A stretch of 64,000 bases of DNA from Mediterraneibacter massiliensis (GTDB taxonomy: Bacteria > Bacillota > Clostridia > Lachnospirales > Lachnospiraceae), in assembly GCF_001487105.1 (NCBI RefSeq), contig NZ_LN913001.1, positions 1,141,353 through 1,205,352 of the forward strand, in the 5' to 3' direction. The translations under genes and the position numbers were made by a program. Below the pieces are notes generated by a model that saw nothing but the letters and a program-made list of their open reading frames with translations, was not told the DNA's origin and did no database searches. Shown piece by piece: positions 16,464 through 25,370 of this stretch (its first letter is position 1; each line of letters starts with the position of its first letter).

Positions 16464-16958
16464 ATGCTTGAAAAAAAGGAGACTGTTCCGTTTTCCGGAA
16501 CAAAGGAACAAGAAGAATCACTGAGGAAGGTCATAGCCGAACTCAAAGATGAGAAAGGCGCCCTGATGCCGATCTTACAGAAAGCCCAGGACATATACGG
16601 CTATCTTCCCCTAGAGGTGCAGAGGATGATTTCGGATGAAACAGGGATCCCAATGGAAAAGATTTATGGAGTTGCAACGTTTTATTCCCAGTTTACTTTA
16701 AATCCCAAAGGAAAGTATCAGATTTCTGTTTGTCTTGGGACAGCATGTTATGTAAAGGGGGCTGGCGATATTTATAATGCCCTGATGGAAAAACTTGGGA
16801 TCGTTGGCGGAGAGTGCACACCGGACGGGAAGTTTTCTCTGGACGCATGCCGTTGTGTAGGGGCGTGCGGTCTTGCACCTGTCATGATGATCAACGGGGA
16901 AGTGTACGGACGTCTGACGGTAGATGATATAGATGATATTCTGGCAAAATACGAATAA
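16464..16958 (+). CDS. hndA: NADP/NAD-linked [FeFe]-hydrogenase subunit A (NuoE-like)
   Basis: This 164-residue thioredoxin-like [2Fe-2S] protein corresponds to NuoE, HydC or HndA. The four cluster cysteines are visible in CLGTACYVKGA (first pair, about 94 and 99) and DACRCVGACGLAP (second pair). Upstream segments LQKAQDIYGYLP and KIYGVATFYSQF are family signatures. It passes electrons inside a cytosolic multisubunit hydrogenase that couples NAD(P)H, ferredoxin and H2. GGAGG 9 nt before the ATG gives a firm start. It is the first gene of the rightward operon. Confidence 0.92.
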   Translation: MLEKKETVPFSGTKEQEESLRKVIAELKDEKGALMPILQKAQDIYGYLPLEVQRMISDETGIPMEKIYGVATFYSQFTLNPKGKYQISVCLGTACYVKGAGDIYNALMEKLGIVGGECTPDGKFSLDACRCVGACGLAPVMMINGEVYGRLTVDDIDDILAKYE

Positions 16959-16961
16959 ACT

Positions 16962-17522
16962 ATGATGCCGGAAATTGCGATGCATATTCTGGATGTGGCG
17001 GAAAATTCGATCCGCGCCAAAGCCGCTTTAGTTGAAATTACTGTATCTGTCCAGCCGGGCGAAGATAGGCTGACTGTGCTGATTAAAGACGATGGGTGCG
17101 GGATGGATGCAGAACAGTTAAGACATGTGCAGGATCCGTTTTTTACGACCCGGAAGACAAGAAAGATTGGTCTGGGAGTGCCGTTTTTTAAGCAGGCGGC
17201 AGAGAGTACAGGCGGTACATTCAGGATAGAGTCAGAAAAAGGAAAAGGAACAACGGTAGAAGCGGTATTTATTCTGTCACATATAGACAGGATGCCTCTG
17301 GGAGATATAACTGCCACGATCCATACGCTGATCGTTTTCAATGAAACGACAGATTTCCTTTATACATATCAGTATAAAGACAGGCAGTTTATCCTGGATA
17401 CAAGACAAATGCGAAAGATCATAGGAGACGATATCTCCTTTGCAGAGAAAGAAATATCTGCGTTTATAAAAGAATATCTGCAGATAAATAAAGAAGAGAC
17501 AGATGACGGAGCGGATATTTGA
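16962..17522 (+). CDS. GHKL-type ATPase of the hydrogenase operon
   Basis: This 186-residue protein opens directly with a histidine-kinase-like ATPase domain. The N-box is MHILDVAENSIRAKA, the G1 motif is IKDDGCGMDAEQL, the F/G2 area is DPFFTTRKTRKIGLGVPFFKQAAE and GKGTTVEAVF follows. No sensor or phospho-acceptor His domain precedes it. The C-terminal 70 residues are not recognised. Genes like this recur between the NuoE-like and ferredoxin-like genes of clostridial hydrogenase operons. Its role, whether regulatory kinase or chaperone-like assembly ATPase, is unproven. It starts 3 bp after hndA with no clear ribosome site, implying translational coupling. Confidence 0.78.
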   Translation: MMPEIAMHILDVAENSIRAKAALVEITVSVQPGEDRLTVLIKDDGCGMDAEQLRHVQDPFFTTRKTRKIGLGVPFFKQAAESTGGTFRIESEKGKGTTVEAVFILSHIDRMPLGDITATIHTLIVFNETTDFLYTYQYKDRQFILDTRQMRKIIGDDISFAEKEISAFIKEYLQINKEETDDGADI

Positions 17523-17561
17523 GGCGGGAAAGACCGCAGGATCGAGAAAGAGAGGAAAGAT

Positions 17562-17945
17562 ATGAAAAGTCTGGAAGAATTACGCGCGATCAGAGAAAAA
17601 ATGCAGGGAAAAGTAGGAGTACGCGCGGAGAACGAAAATCAGATCAGAGTGATCGTCGGTATGGCGACATGTGGGATTGCAAGCGGCGCAAGACCGGTTT
17701 TGAGCGCTTTATCCGATGCAGTCCAGGAAAAGGGGCTGTCTGAGAAGATCAGTGTGACACAGACAGGATGTATCGGTCTGTGTCAGTATGAACCAATTGT
17801 AGAAGTAATAGAACCTGGAAAAGAGAAGGTTACATATGTCAAGATGAATCCGGAAAAAGCGTTGGAAGTGTTCAGACTTCATTTAGAAGGCGGCCAGGTG
17901 GTGACAAAGTATACATTAAGCGCTGAGGAAAAAATGCGTAAGTAA
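17562..17945 (+). CDS. hndB: [2Fe-2S] thioredoxin-like hydrogenase subunit (HndB-like)
   Basis: This 127-residue protein has a thioredoxin-like [2Fe-2S] fold with cluster cysteines in GMATCGIASGA and TGCIGLCQYEP. It matches the small HndB-type subunit of NADP-reducing hydrogenases and the NuoF N-terminal ferredoxin domain. It is expected to shuttle electrons between the flavin subunit and other clusters. GAGAGGAAAG precedes the ATG by about 3 nt. It lies between the ATPase and hndC genes. Confidence 0.85.
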   Translation: MKSLEELRAIREKMQGKVGVRAENENQIRVIVGMATCGIASGARPVLSALSDAVQEKGLSEKISVTQTGCIGLCQYEPIVEVIEPGKEKVTYVKMNPEKALEVFRLHLEGGQVVTKYTLSAEEKMRK

Positions 17946-17963
17946 AAAGGAGGCAGATCACAT

Positions 17964-19751
17964 ATGTATCGTTCACATGTATTAGTCTGCGGCGGAACCG
18001 GATGTACGTCTTCCGGAAGCCACAGGATTATAGAAAAATTGAAAAAAGAAATTGCGGCGCAGGGACTTTCCGAGGAAGTCGGCGTTGTACAGACGGGCTG
18101 CTTTGGGCTATGTGCCTTAGGACCGATCATGATCGTATATCCGGAAGGGGCTTTTTATTCTATGGTCAAAGAAGAGGATATCCCGGAGATCGTATCAGAA
18201 CATTTGCTCAAAGGAAGAGTAGTTACACGTTTGCTCTATGATGAGACAACAAAGACAGATAAGATCATTCCCTTGAATGAAACGAATTTTTATAAAAAGC
18301 AGCATAGAGTGGCGCTGCGCAACTGTGGAGTCATCAACCCAGAGAATATCGAGGAATACATAGGAACAGGAGGATATGAGGCGTTGGGGATCGTCCTGAC
18401 GGAGAAAAAGCCGGAAGATGTGATCCAGATCCTTTTGGACAGCGGCTTGAGAGGAAGGGGCGGAGCCGGCTTCCCGACCGGTTTAAAATGGAAGTTCGCG
18501 GCGGCAAATGATGCTGAACAAAAATACGTCTGCTGTAATGCGGATGAGGGGGATCCGGGAGCATTTATGGATCGATCCATTCTGGAGGGAGATCCCCATG
18601 CAGTGCTTGAGGCGATGGCGATCGCCGGATATGCGATTGGGGCATCCCAGGGGTATATATATGTGCGTGCGGAATATCCGATCGCAGTAAAACGGCTGGA
18701 GATCGCAATCGGCCAGGCGAGAGAATACGGACTGCTTGGAAAAGATATTTTCGGAAGCGGATTTGATTTTGATATAGAATTGAGACTTGGTGCAGGTGCT
18801 TTTGTCTGCGGCGAGGAGACGGCTCTCATGACATCCATCGAAGGCAACAGGGGAGAGCCAAGACCCCGTCCGCCGTTCCCTGCCTTAAAAGGTCTTTTCC
18901 AGAGACCGACTATATTAAACAACGTAGAAACCTATGCGAACATTCCGCAGATCATCGTAAAAGGCCCGGAGTGGTTTTCTTCCATGGGGACTGAGAAGTC
19001 CAAAGGAACGAAAGTATTTGCTTTGGGCGGAAAGATAAACAATACAGGGCTGGTAGAGATCCCGATGGGGACAACTCTGCGTGAGATCGTAGAAGAAATT
19101 GGCGGCGGCGTTCCAAATGGAAAGAAATTTAAAGCGGCACAGACCGGAGGACCATCCGGCGGCTGTATCCCGGCAGAACATTTTGATGTTCCCATTGACT
19201 ATGACAACCTGCTGGCAATCGGTTCCATGATGGGCTCCGGCGGTCTTATCGTTATGGACGAAGATACTTGTATGGTAGATATAGCTAAATTTTTCCTGGA
19301 ATTTACGGTAGAAGAATCCTGCGGAAAATGTACGCCTTGCCGGATCGGTACAAGACGTATGCTGGAAATCTTGGATAAGATCACAAAAGGGCAGGCGACC
19401 ATGGAAGATTTGGATAAGCTGGAAGAACTCTGCGAACACCTAAAGACGAATTCCCTTTGTGCGCTTGGGCAGACAGCGCCGAATCCTGTGCTCTCTACGC
19501 TGCGTTATTTCAGAGAGGAGTATATCGCGCATATTGTAGATAAGAAATGTCCGGCAGGTGTATGTAAAGACCTTCTGCAGTATAAGATCGATGCGGACAA
19601 ATGTAAAGGATGTACACTGTGTGCCAGAACTTGTCCTGCAGATGCGATCATCGGCAAGGTGAAGGAACCGCATATGATCAATCCTGAGAAGTGTCTGAAG
19701 TGTGGAGCTTGTATGGAAAAATGCCGTTTCGGTGCAATTTACAAAGAGTAA
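17964..19751 (+). CDS. hndC: NADH-binding flavoprotein subunit of bifurcating-type [FeFe]-hydrogenase
   Basis: This 595-residue protein is the HydB/HndC/NuoF homologue. It has an N-terminal thioredoxin-like [2Fe-2S] domain (Cys9, 14, 46, 50). The NADH/FMN core follows with GRGGAGFPTG (164-173), NADEGDPGAFMDR and LGAGAFVCGEETAL. Next come a [4Fe-4S] site in ESCGKCTPCRIG with a later Cys, and two C-terminal ferredoxin clusters (CKGCTLCARTCP and CLKCGACMEKC). It oxidises or reduces NAD(P)H and, in electron-bifurcating enzymes, is the flavin bifurcation site. Length and domain order match bifurcating hydrogenases. AAGGAGG precedes the ATG by 8-9 nt. Confidence 0.94.
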   Translation: MYRSHVLVCGGTGCTSSGSHRIIEKLKKEIAAQGLSEEVGVVQTGCFGLCALGPIMIVYPEGAFYSMVKEEDIPEIVSEHLLKGRVVTRLLYDETTKTDKIIPLNETNFYKKQHRVALRNCGVINPENIEEYIGTGGYEALGIVLTEKKPEDVIQILLDSGLRGRGGAGFPTGLKWKFAAANDAEQKYVCCNADEGDPGAFMDRSILEGDPHAVLEAMAIAGYAIGASQGYIYVRAEYPIAVKRLEIAIGQAREYGLLGKDIFGSGFDFDIELRLGAGAFVCGEETALMTSIEGNRGEPRPRPPFPALKGLFQRPTILNNVETYANIPQIIVKGPEWFSSMGTEKSKGTKVFALGGKINNTGLVEIPMGTTLREIVEEIGGGVPNGKKFKAAQTGGPSGGCIPAEHFDVPIDYDNLLAIGSMMGSGGLIVMDEDTCMVDIAKFFLEFTVEESCGKCTPCRIGTRRMLEILDKITKGQATMEDLDKLEELCEHLKTNSLCALGQTAPNPVLSTLRYFREEYIAHIVDKKCPAGVCKDLLQYKIDADKCKGCTLCARTCPADAIIGKVKEPHMINPEKCLKCGACMEKCRFGAIYKE

Positions 19752-19766
19752 TGGAGGCATAAGAAG

Positions 19767-21509
19767 ATGGAAAATGTGAATTTAAAAATAAATGGCTTAC
19801 AAGTCACTGCACCTGCGGGTTCTACGATTTTAGAGGCAGCGCGCGGTGCGGGGATAAAAATACCGACACTTTGCTATTTGAAAGAGATCAATGAAATCGG
19901 CGCCTGCCGTATGTGTGTGGTGGAAGTAAAAGGCGCAAGAAATCTGGTCGCAGCGTGTGTACATCCGATCAGTGAAGGGATGGAAGTACAGACGAATACG
20001 CCTCTCCTTAGAGAATCTAGAAAACGGACCCTGGAACTTCTGCTGTCCAATCACGATAAGAAGTGTCTGTCTTGCGTAAGAAGCGGACAGTGTGAACTGC
20101 AGGAATTGTGCCAGGAACTCGGTGTGACGGATGAAAACCATTTCGCCGGGGAGACGACACAATATGAACTGGACGACAGTGCGGTTCATATGATCCGGGA
20201 TAATAACAAATGTATTCTGTGCAGAAGATGTTCTGCAGTCTGTGAGAAAGTGCAGACAGTCGGCGTGATCGGACCAAACAACCGAGGCTTTGCCACCTTT
20301 ATCGGATCTCCGTTTAATATGGGATTAGGCGATACAAGCTGCGTATCCTGCGGACAGTGTATCGCTGCCTGCCCGACAGGAGCGCTCTATGAAAAAGACT
20401 CTATTGAGGATGTATTAAACGCGCTGGCAGATGAGACAAAGCATGTAGTTGTACAGCCTGCTCCTTCAGTACGCGCTGCGCTGGGAGAAGAATTTGGTTA
20501 TCCGATGGGAACGGACGTGGAAGGAAAAATGGCGGCAGCTCTTAGAAGGATCGGATTTGACAAAGTATTTGATACAAACTTCAGTGCGGATCTAACGATC
20601 ATGGAAGAAGCACATGAATTTTTAGATAGGGTGAAAAACGGAGGAGTCCTTCCGATGATGACTTCCTGTTCTCCTGGATGGATCAAATACTGTGAGCATT
20701 ATTATCCGGATCAGTTGGAACATCTGTCAAGCTGTAAATCACCGCAGCAGATGTTTGGGGCGATCACAAAAACATATTACGCGGAAAAAATGGGGATCGC
20801 GCCGGAAGATATCGTTTGTGTAAGCGTTATGCCATGTACGGCGAAAAAGTTTGAGATCGGAAGAGAAGATCAGAATGCAGCTGGAGTTCCGGACGTAGAT
20901 ATTTCTATCACGACAAGAGAGCTGGCACGCCTGATCAAAAAGCTGGGAATCGATTTTAGAAGCCTTCCGGATGAAGGTTTCGACGATCCGCTTGGCGAAT
21001 CTACGGGCGCAGCCGTTATCTTTGGAGCAACCGGCGGCGTAATGGAGGCTGCTCTTCGTACTGCGGTAGAAGAACTTACCGGAGAAGAACTTGAAAAAGT
21101 GGAATTTGTGGAAGTACGCGGAACAGAAGGTATCAAAGAGGCGGTATATCATGTGGCGGGTATGGATGTGAAAGTGGCTGTGGCATCCGGTCTTAGTAAT
21201 GCAAAGATTATTATGGATAAGATTCGTGCCGGAGAAGCGGATTATCATTTTGTAGAGATCATGTGCTGTCCGGGCGGTTGTGTAAACGGCGGCGGTCAGC
21301 CGCAGGTACATGCAGATGTCCGCAATTTTACGGATGTACGTGCGATCCGCGCGAAAGTGCTGTATGACAATGATAAGGCAAAGACACTGCGGAAATCTCA
21401 TGAGAATCCTTCGATCAAGAGAGTGTATGAAGAATATCTGGGAGCACCAGGAAGCGAGAAAGCACATCACCTTCTGCATACTACCTATGTAAAGAGAACC
21501 ATTAATTAG
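19767..21509 (+). CDS. hndD: Catalytic [FeFe]-hydrogenase subunit
   Basis: This 580-residue catalytic subunit has an N-terminal [2Fe-2S] domain (Cys36, 47, 50, 64), a His-ligated [4Fe-4S] site (His96, Cys100, 103, 109), two [4Fe-4S] ferredoxin motifs (Cys149/152/155/159 and 192/195/198/202) and the H-cluster domain. L1 reads TSCSP (299-303), with Ser where many enzymes have a second Cys. L2 is MPCTAKKFE (Cys357, Lys360, Glu363). L3 has Cys501 and Cys505 in CPGGCVNGGGQP. The TSCSP variant is, to my knowledge, common in the bifurcating group. It makes or consumes H2 in the cytosol together with the preceding subunits. Confidence 0.94.
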   Translation: MENVNLKINGLQVTAPAGSTILEAARGAGIKIPTLCYLKEINEIGACRMCVVEVKGARNLVAACVHPISEGMEVQTNTPLLRESRKRTLELLLSNHDKKCLSCVRSGQCELQELCQELGVTDENHFAGETTQYELDDSAVHMIRDNNKCILCRRCSAVCEKVQTVGVIGPNNRGFATFIGSPFNMGLGDTSCVSCGQCIAACPTGALYEKDSIEDVLNALADETKHVVVQPAPSVRAALGEEFGYPMGTDVEGKMAAALRRIGFDKVFDTNFSADLTIMEEAHEFLDRVKNGGVLPMMTSCSPGWIKYCEHYYPDQLEHLSSCKSPQQMFGAITKTYYAEKMGIAPEDIVCVSVMPCTAKKFEIGREDQNAAGVPDVDISITTRELARLIKKLGIDFRSLPDEGFDDPLGESTGAAVIFGATGGVMEAALRTAVEELTGEELEKVEFVEVRGTEGIKEAVYHVAGMDVKVAVASGLSNAKIIMDKIRAGEADYHFVEIMCCPGGCVNGGGQPQVHADVRNFTDVRAIRAKVLYDNDKAKTLRKSHENPSIKRVYEEYLGAPGSEKAHHLLHTTYVKRTIN

Positions 21510-21536
21510 AAGATAAAGTTTAAAAGATCTGTCAGT

Positions 21537-21564
21537 AGGGCGCGGCTTTGACAAGCGGCGCCCT
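21537..21564 (+). other. Strong intercistronic hairpin between hndD and the sensory hydrogenase gene
   Basis: A 12-bp arm AGGGCGCGGCTT (21537-21548) pairs with AAGCGGCGCCCT (21553-21564) around a TGAC loop with one internal G/G mismatch. No T-tract follows, so it is more likely a processing or mRNA-stability element, or a partial attenuator, than a full terminator. Confidence 0.6.
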
Positions 21565-21599
21565 GCGCATATAATAGGCTGAAAAAGGAGTTTTGCAGT

Positions 21600-23309
21600 A
21601 TGAGAGTAATAGACTTCAAAGACGCAAAGTGCCGGCATTGCTATAAATGTGTCCGCTACTGTGCGGTAAAAGCAATTTCTGTCAAAGATGAACAGGCACA
21701 TATCATGTTGGATCACTGTATCAACTGCGGGAGATGCCTGGAAGTCTGTCCGCAGAATGCGAAGACATTCGCAAGTGATATGGAACGAGTAAAAGGATAT
21801 CTGCGACAGGGGATTAAGACCATTATTTCGATCGCTCCTTCCTATGCGGGAGTATTAGAATTTGACAAACCGGGGCAGGTGGTGGATGCTCTGCTCAAAC
21901 TTGGTTTTGCTGAAGTAAGAGAAACGGCAGAAGGTGCTGCACTGGTGACGAACGAATATAAGAAGATCATCCGGGAAAATAAGATGCCGAATATCATCAC
22001 GACCTGCTGTCCAAGTGTGAACGATCTGATCGAAAAGTACTATCCGGAGTGTGTGCCTCTTATGGCGCCTGTTGTATCGCCCATGATCGCCCATGGGAGA
22101 TATATTAAGAAAATATATGGAGATGATGTGAAGGTTGTATTTTTAGGCCCCTGTATCGCCAAGAAGCAGGAGGCGATCGGAGACGAGAGAGTGTTTGGGG
22201 CAATCGATGCGATCCTGACATTTGAGGAACTTGCCATTTGGCTGGAAGAAGCCGGCATCGATATTTATCAGTGTGAGGAAAAAGCAATGGGAAATCCAGA
22301 TCCGAGGATCAATCGTCTGTATCCTGTCAGCGGCGGGATCGTACAGTCGGTGGTAACAGAGGAAGAGGCGGACACATACCACAAGGTATATGTGGATGGG
22401 CTGGAAAACTGTATGGAAATGCTGGAATGTCTGAAAAAAGGAGAATTGACACACTGTTTTATCGAGGCAAATGTTTGTGAGGGAGGCTGCGCGAAAGGAC
22501 CGGCATCTGCCCGGTGGAATACCTCCTATGTAAAAGCAAAAGTGAAGATCGCTAATATTGTGGCACACAAAGCGATGGAAAAGCTGCCGGATATGAATAC
22601 GCAGGAACTGGAGAAGAAATTCCGGGACAACCGACTGTCAGACCGGATACCTTCAGAACAGGAAATACGGGAAATACTAAGATCTACAGGAAAATATGCA
22701 CCGGAGGATGAACTTAACTGCGGCGCCTGCGGCTATCCGACTTGCCGGGATAAAGCAATCGCGGTATCCCAGGGAAAAGCGGAACTGTCGATGTGTATGC
22801 CGTATGCGCTGAATCAGGCAGAGTCTATGTCCAATGTGGTAATGGACGTGACGCCTAATATGATCTTTGTCATTGGCAGTGATCTGAAAATATTGGACTG
22901 TAATAAAAAAGCACAGGAACTGCTTGGAGTCGGCAGAGAGGAGGCTGTGCAGCGCTATATTTTTGAATTTATAGAGACAGAGGACATTGAAGAAACACTG
23001 CGGACAAAAGAACCGATCATACATAAGAAGATCCGTCTGGAGCATGGAAGGATGACAGCAGAAGAAACAATTGTCTATATTGAGAATCTGGACTCTGTAC
23101 TGGTTACCTTCCAGGATGTGACAAGAGAAGAGAAAATGAAAGAGCAGCACTATCACCTGAAAGTAGAGACAGTGGAAATGGCGCAGAAAGTTATTGAAAA
23201 GCAGATGATGGTGGCACAGGAAATAGCAGGACTCTTAGGCGAGACAACGGCAGAGACAAAGGTGACGCTGACAAAGCTTCGGGATTCCATCTTAGAAGAG
23301 GAGGACTGA
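21600..23309 (+). CDS. Group C sensory [FeFe]-hydrogenase with PAS domain
   Basis: The 569 residues carry two [4Fe-4S] motifs (Cys11/14/17/21 and 40/43/46/50) and an H-cluster domain with L1 TTCCPS (Cys136, 137), L2 GPCIAKKQE (Cys185, Lys188, Glu191) and L3 EANVCEGGC (Cys293, 297). An Fe-S motif (Cys374/377/382/399) follows, then a PAS domain (about 410-510, NVVMDVTPNMIFVIGSDLKILDCNK) and a C-terminal helix. This matches the putative H2-sensing group C hydrogenases, which lack a partner electron subunit and are encoded beside phosphatases or kinases. The H-cluster ligands are intact here, unlike its homologue at 14 kb. The start codon has AAGGAG upstream. Confidence 0.88.
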   Translation: MRVIDFKDAKCRHCYKCVRYCAVKAISVKDEQAHIMLDHCINCGRCLEVCPQNAKTFASDMERVKGYLRQGIKTIISIAPSYAGVLEFDKPGQVVDALLKLGFAEVRETAEGAALVTNEYKKIIRENKMPNIITTCCPSVNDLIEKYYPECVPLMAPVVSPMIAHGRYIKKIYGDDVKVVFLGPCIAKKQEAIGDERVFGAIDAILTFEELAIWLEEAGIDIYQCEEKAMGNPDPRINRLYPVSGGIVQSVVTEEEADTYHKVYVDGLENCMEMLECLKKGELTHCFIEANVCEGGCAKGPASARWNTSYVKAKVKIANIVAHKAMEKLPDMNTQELEKKFRDNRLSDRIPSEQEIREILRSTGKYAPEDELNCGACGYPTCRDKAIAVSQGKAELSMCMPYALNQAESMSNVVMDVTPNMIFVIGSDLKILDCNKKAQELLGVGREEAVQRYIFEFIETEDIEETLRTKEPIIHKKIRLEHGRMTAEETIVYIENLDSVLVTFQDVTREEKMKEQHYHLKVETVEMAQKVIEKQMMVAQEIAGLLGETTAETKVTLTKLRDSILEEED

Positions 23310-23312
23310 TGT

Positions 23313-24488
23313 ATGAGTGTGAGCATTGATGTTGCCTGGAAAAGCCTGAACAAATACCAGGAAGAATTGTGCGGAGATAAGGTGGAGATCCTAAAGACGG
23401 AAGATTCTGATATTCTGATCCTTGCAGACGGAATGGGGAGCGGAGTAAAAGCAAATATTCTGGCCACGCTCACTTCTAAAATACTGGGGACGATGCTTCA
23501 TGAAGGAGCGGCGTTGGATTCCTGTGTAGAGACAATCGCGAAGACGCTCCCAATCTGTCGGGTCAGAAAAGTGGCCTATGCGACTTTTTCCATCCTGCAG
23601 ATTTTTCACAGCGGGGAAGCCTATCTGGTGGAGTTTGACAATCCGGGCTGTGTATTTATCCGGGATGGGAAAATCGTACAATATCCTTATCAGGAGAGAA
23701 CGATCGAAGGGAAAAAAATTCATGAATACAGGTTTCAGGTTAAGAAAAACGACTGTTTTGTATTAATGAGTGACGGTGTGATCTATGCAGGAGCAGGAGA
23801 AATATTGAACTTGCAGGGATGGACCTGGGAAAGTATGGCAGAATATACGCTGCGCTGTACAAAGAAAACACTGTCCGCTTCCCGACTTGCAGCACTGTTG
23901 AGCCAGGCATGTGATGAATTGTATGAAGAACGGCCGGGAGACGATACGACGGTGGCAGTGGCAAGAGTGATCGAAAGAAAAGTGGTAAATATTTTTACCG
24001 GGCCGCCGAAAGACAAAGCAGACGATGAAAAATTAATGTATGATTTTATGCATGCGGAAGGAAAGAAAATTGTCTGTGGGGGAACAAGCGCGAATATAGC
24101 GGCGCGTATCCTACATAAGGACATTATCACACGTGTAGATCATACGTCCCCGGATGTGCCGCCTATGGCTGTTATAGAAGGGCTGGATCTGGTGACGGAA
24201 GGGGTTTTGACGCTGGGAAAAGTGTTAAAGCTTTTGAGACGCTATGTAAAAGACGAGTTTGATGTAGAGTTTTTTGATGAACTGGACGCAGACAACGGGG
24301 CATCCAGACTGGCGAAAATATTGATAGAAGAGTGTACGGAGCTTAAATTGTTTGTGGGAACAGCCGTCAATGCGGCGCATAAGAACTCAGAGTTAAGTTT
24401 CGATCTAAGTATGCGAATGAATCTGGTAGGACAGCTTCTGCAGGTGACAGAAGAGATGGGGAAAAAAGCGACGGTAGAATACTATTAA
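23313..24488 (+). CDS. SpoIIE-type PP2C serine phosphatase linked to the sensory hydrogenase
   Basis: This 391-residue protein starts with a SpoIIE/PP2C phosphatase domain (about 1-215): metal-site Asp in ILADGMGSG, later MSDGVIYAG, and GDDTTVAVARV. The remaining 175 residues are a domain I cannot name, typical of phosphatases next to group C hydrogenases. The start is 4 bp after the sensory hydrogenase stop, so the two are co-translated. It is expected to dephosphorylate a Ser/Thr phosphoprotein when the PAS-hydrogenase signals. The RsbW-like ATPase in the divergent operon is an attractive opposing kinase. Confidence 0.85.
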   Translation: MSVSIDVAWKSLNKYQEELCGDKVEILKTEDSDILILADGMGSGVKANILATLTSKILGTMLHEGAALDSCVETIAKTLPICRVRKVAYATFSILQIFHSGEAYLVEFDNPGCVFIRDGKIVQYPYQERTIEGKKIHEYRFQVKKNDCFVLMSDGVIYAGAGEILNLQGWTWESMAEYTLRCTKKTLSASRLAALLSQACDELYEERPGDDTTVAVARVIERKVVNIFTGPPKDKADDEKLMYDFMHAEGKKIVCGGTSANIAARILHKDIITRVDHTSPDVPPMAVIEGLDLVTEGVLTLGKVLKLLRRYVKDEFDVEFFDELDADNGASRLAKILIEECTELKLFVGTAVNAAHKNSELSFDLSMRMNLVGQLLQVTEEMGKKATVEYY

Positions 24489-24491
24489 AAG

Positions 24492-24523
24492 ATTGGCTTC
24501 TCTGCTATGTCAGAGAAGCCAAT
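24492..24523 (-). terminator. Terminator for the VanZ-like gene (convergent junction)
   Basis: A 13-bp perfect inverted repeat (24492-24504 and 24511-24523) overlaps the stop of the leftward gene. On the minus strand it is followed by TTTTAATAG. On the plus strand no T-tract follows, though the hairpin may also trim the phosphatase transcript. Confidence 0.65.
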
Positions 24524-25121
24524 ACCAATTCAGAAAGAAAAATTGTCCTCCTATGGAACAGATCAGATAGAGAGCGGCTTCCCATTTTGAGAGTGAGACG
24601 GCTTTTCTTTTTCGATTTTGAAAGCAAAGATCAAAGAACTTCCAGCAAAAGAAGCCGATCATTGCGCCCAGTGTATTCATGAGCAGATCGTCTATATCTG
24701 TCCGTCTTCTGTTAAAAAGCTGACATATTTCTATGGAAAGAGACCAGGAGGAGGCGGCAAGCACTACGTTTGTGAGAGTCTGGAACTCTTTCCAGATGAG
24801 TGGGAGCAAAAAACCCAAAGGCATAAACATGAATGCGTTTAAAAAACAGGTGCCAAAGGAAGTGTTCGAAAAAGGAAGCAGATTGATTTCCTCAAGGCGG
24901 ATGACTGCACCGAATTTCCCGATATCCCATATCGTTCCGATTCCCGTTGTTTCCAGTACCATATACAGATAAAAAAGAAAGATGCAGATCCATATAAGAT
25001 GGAGGCCAAGATAAGAGAGACGCCGCAGTGGATATTTGTGCCGCAGATCAAGATACAATAAAAGACTGCAGAGCAGACATGGAACAAAAACGCATAAAAG
25101 CGGATACATGAAAAATTTCAT
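24510..25121 (-). CDS. VanZ-like membrane protein
   Basis: This 203-residue integral membrane protein has about five hydrophobic helices and the VanZ signature SLSIEICQLFNRRRTDIDDLLMNTLGAMIGF (about 127-157). VanZ-like proteins are widespread in Firmicutes; in the original operon VanZ raises teicoplanin resistance, but most homologues have no known role. A GGGAGG ribosome site lies 8 nt before the ATG. The gene stands alone, converging on the hydrogenase operon and divergent from the fol operon promoter, now separated from it by the IS insertion. Confidence 0.8.
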   Translation of the reverse strand: MKFFMYPLLCVFVPCLLCSLLLYLDLRHKYPLRRLSYLGLHLIWICIFLFYLYMVLETTGIGTIWDIGKFGAVIRLEEINLLPFSNTSFGTCFLNAFMFMPLGFLLPLIWKEFQTLTNVVLAASSWSLSIEICQLFNRRRTDIDDLLMNTLGAMIGFFCWKFFDLCFQNRKRKAVSLSKWEAALYLICSIGGQFFFLNWYWLL

Positions 25122-25180
25122 AAAGAATTCCTCCCGTTTCCTTTTGGACTGATATTATCAGTATAGAGAAAAGAGATTAG

Positions 25181-25280
25181 GAAACCGAAAAGAAATTCTT
25201 AAGAATTTTTGTAGGTTTTAGATGAGTTTTAGGCAGAGTGAGAGGAAATACTTGCCGGGTATCTCATTTAGTGGTATGAT
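25181..25280 (+). repeat. Left copy of 100-bp direct repeat flanking the composite IS element
   Basis: These 100 bases are identical to 29516-29615. They directly abut the left end of IS copy 1; the partner abuts the right end of IS copy 2. The repeat includes the folC promoter (TTGCCG, 17 bp, TATGAT), so the left promoter copy now reads into the IS, antisense to the transposase. IS1634-family elements are known for long, variable target duplications, and this fits that mechanism. Confidence 0.88.
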
Positions 25281-25304
25281 CCCGTCTTTGACAGTTAGAA
25301 GAGA

Positions 25305-25351
25305 AAAAAACGGCTACAAACCCAGTAAATATGGGAGGTGTAGCCGTTTCT
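25305..25351 (-). terminator. Terminator at the 3' end of the IS transposase gene (copy 1)
   Basis: Arms GGCTACA/TGTAGCC extended by AAACG/CGTTT bracket a loop with an inner CCC/GGG. On the minus strand the hairpin is followed by a T-tract (A-run at about 25304-25310 on the plus strand). The same structure occurs at about 27567-27613 in copy 2. Confidence 0.7.
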
Positions 25352-25370
25352 TGTCTTGCATCGATATGTG

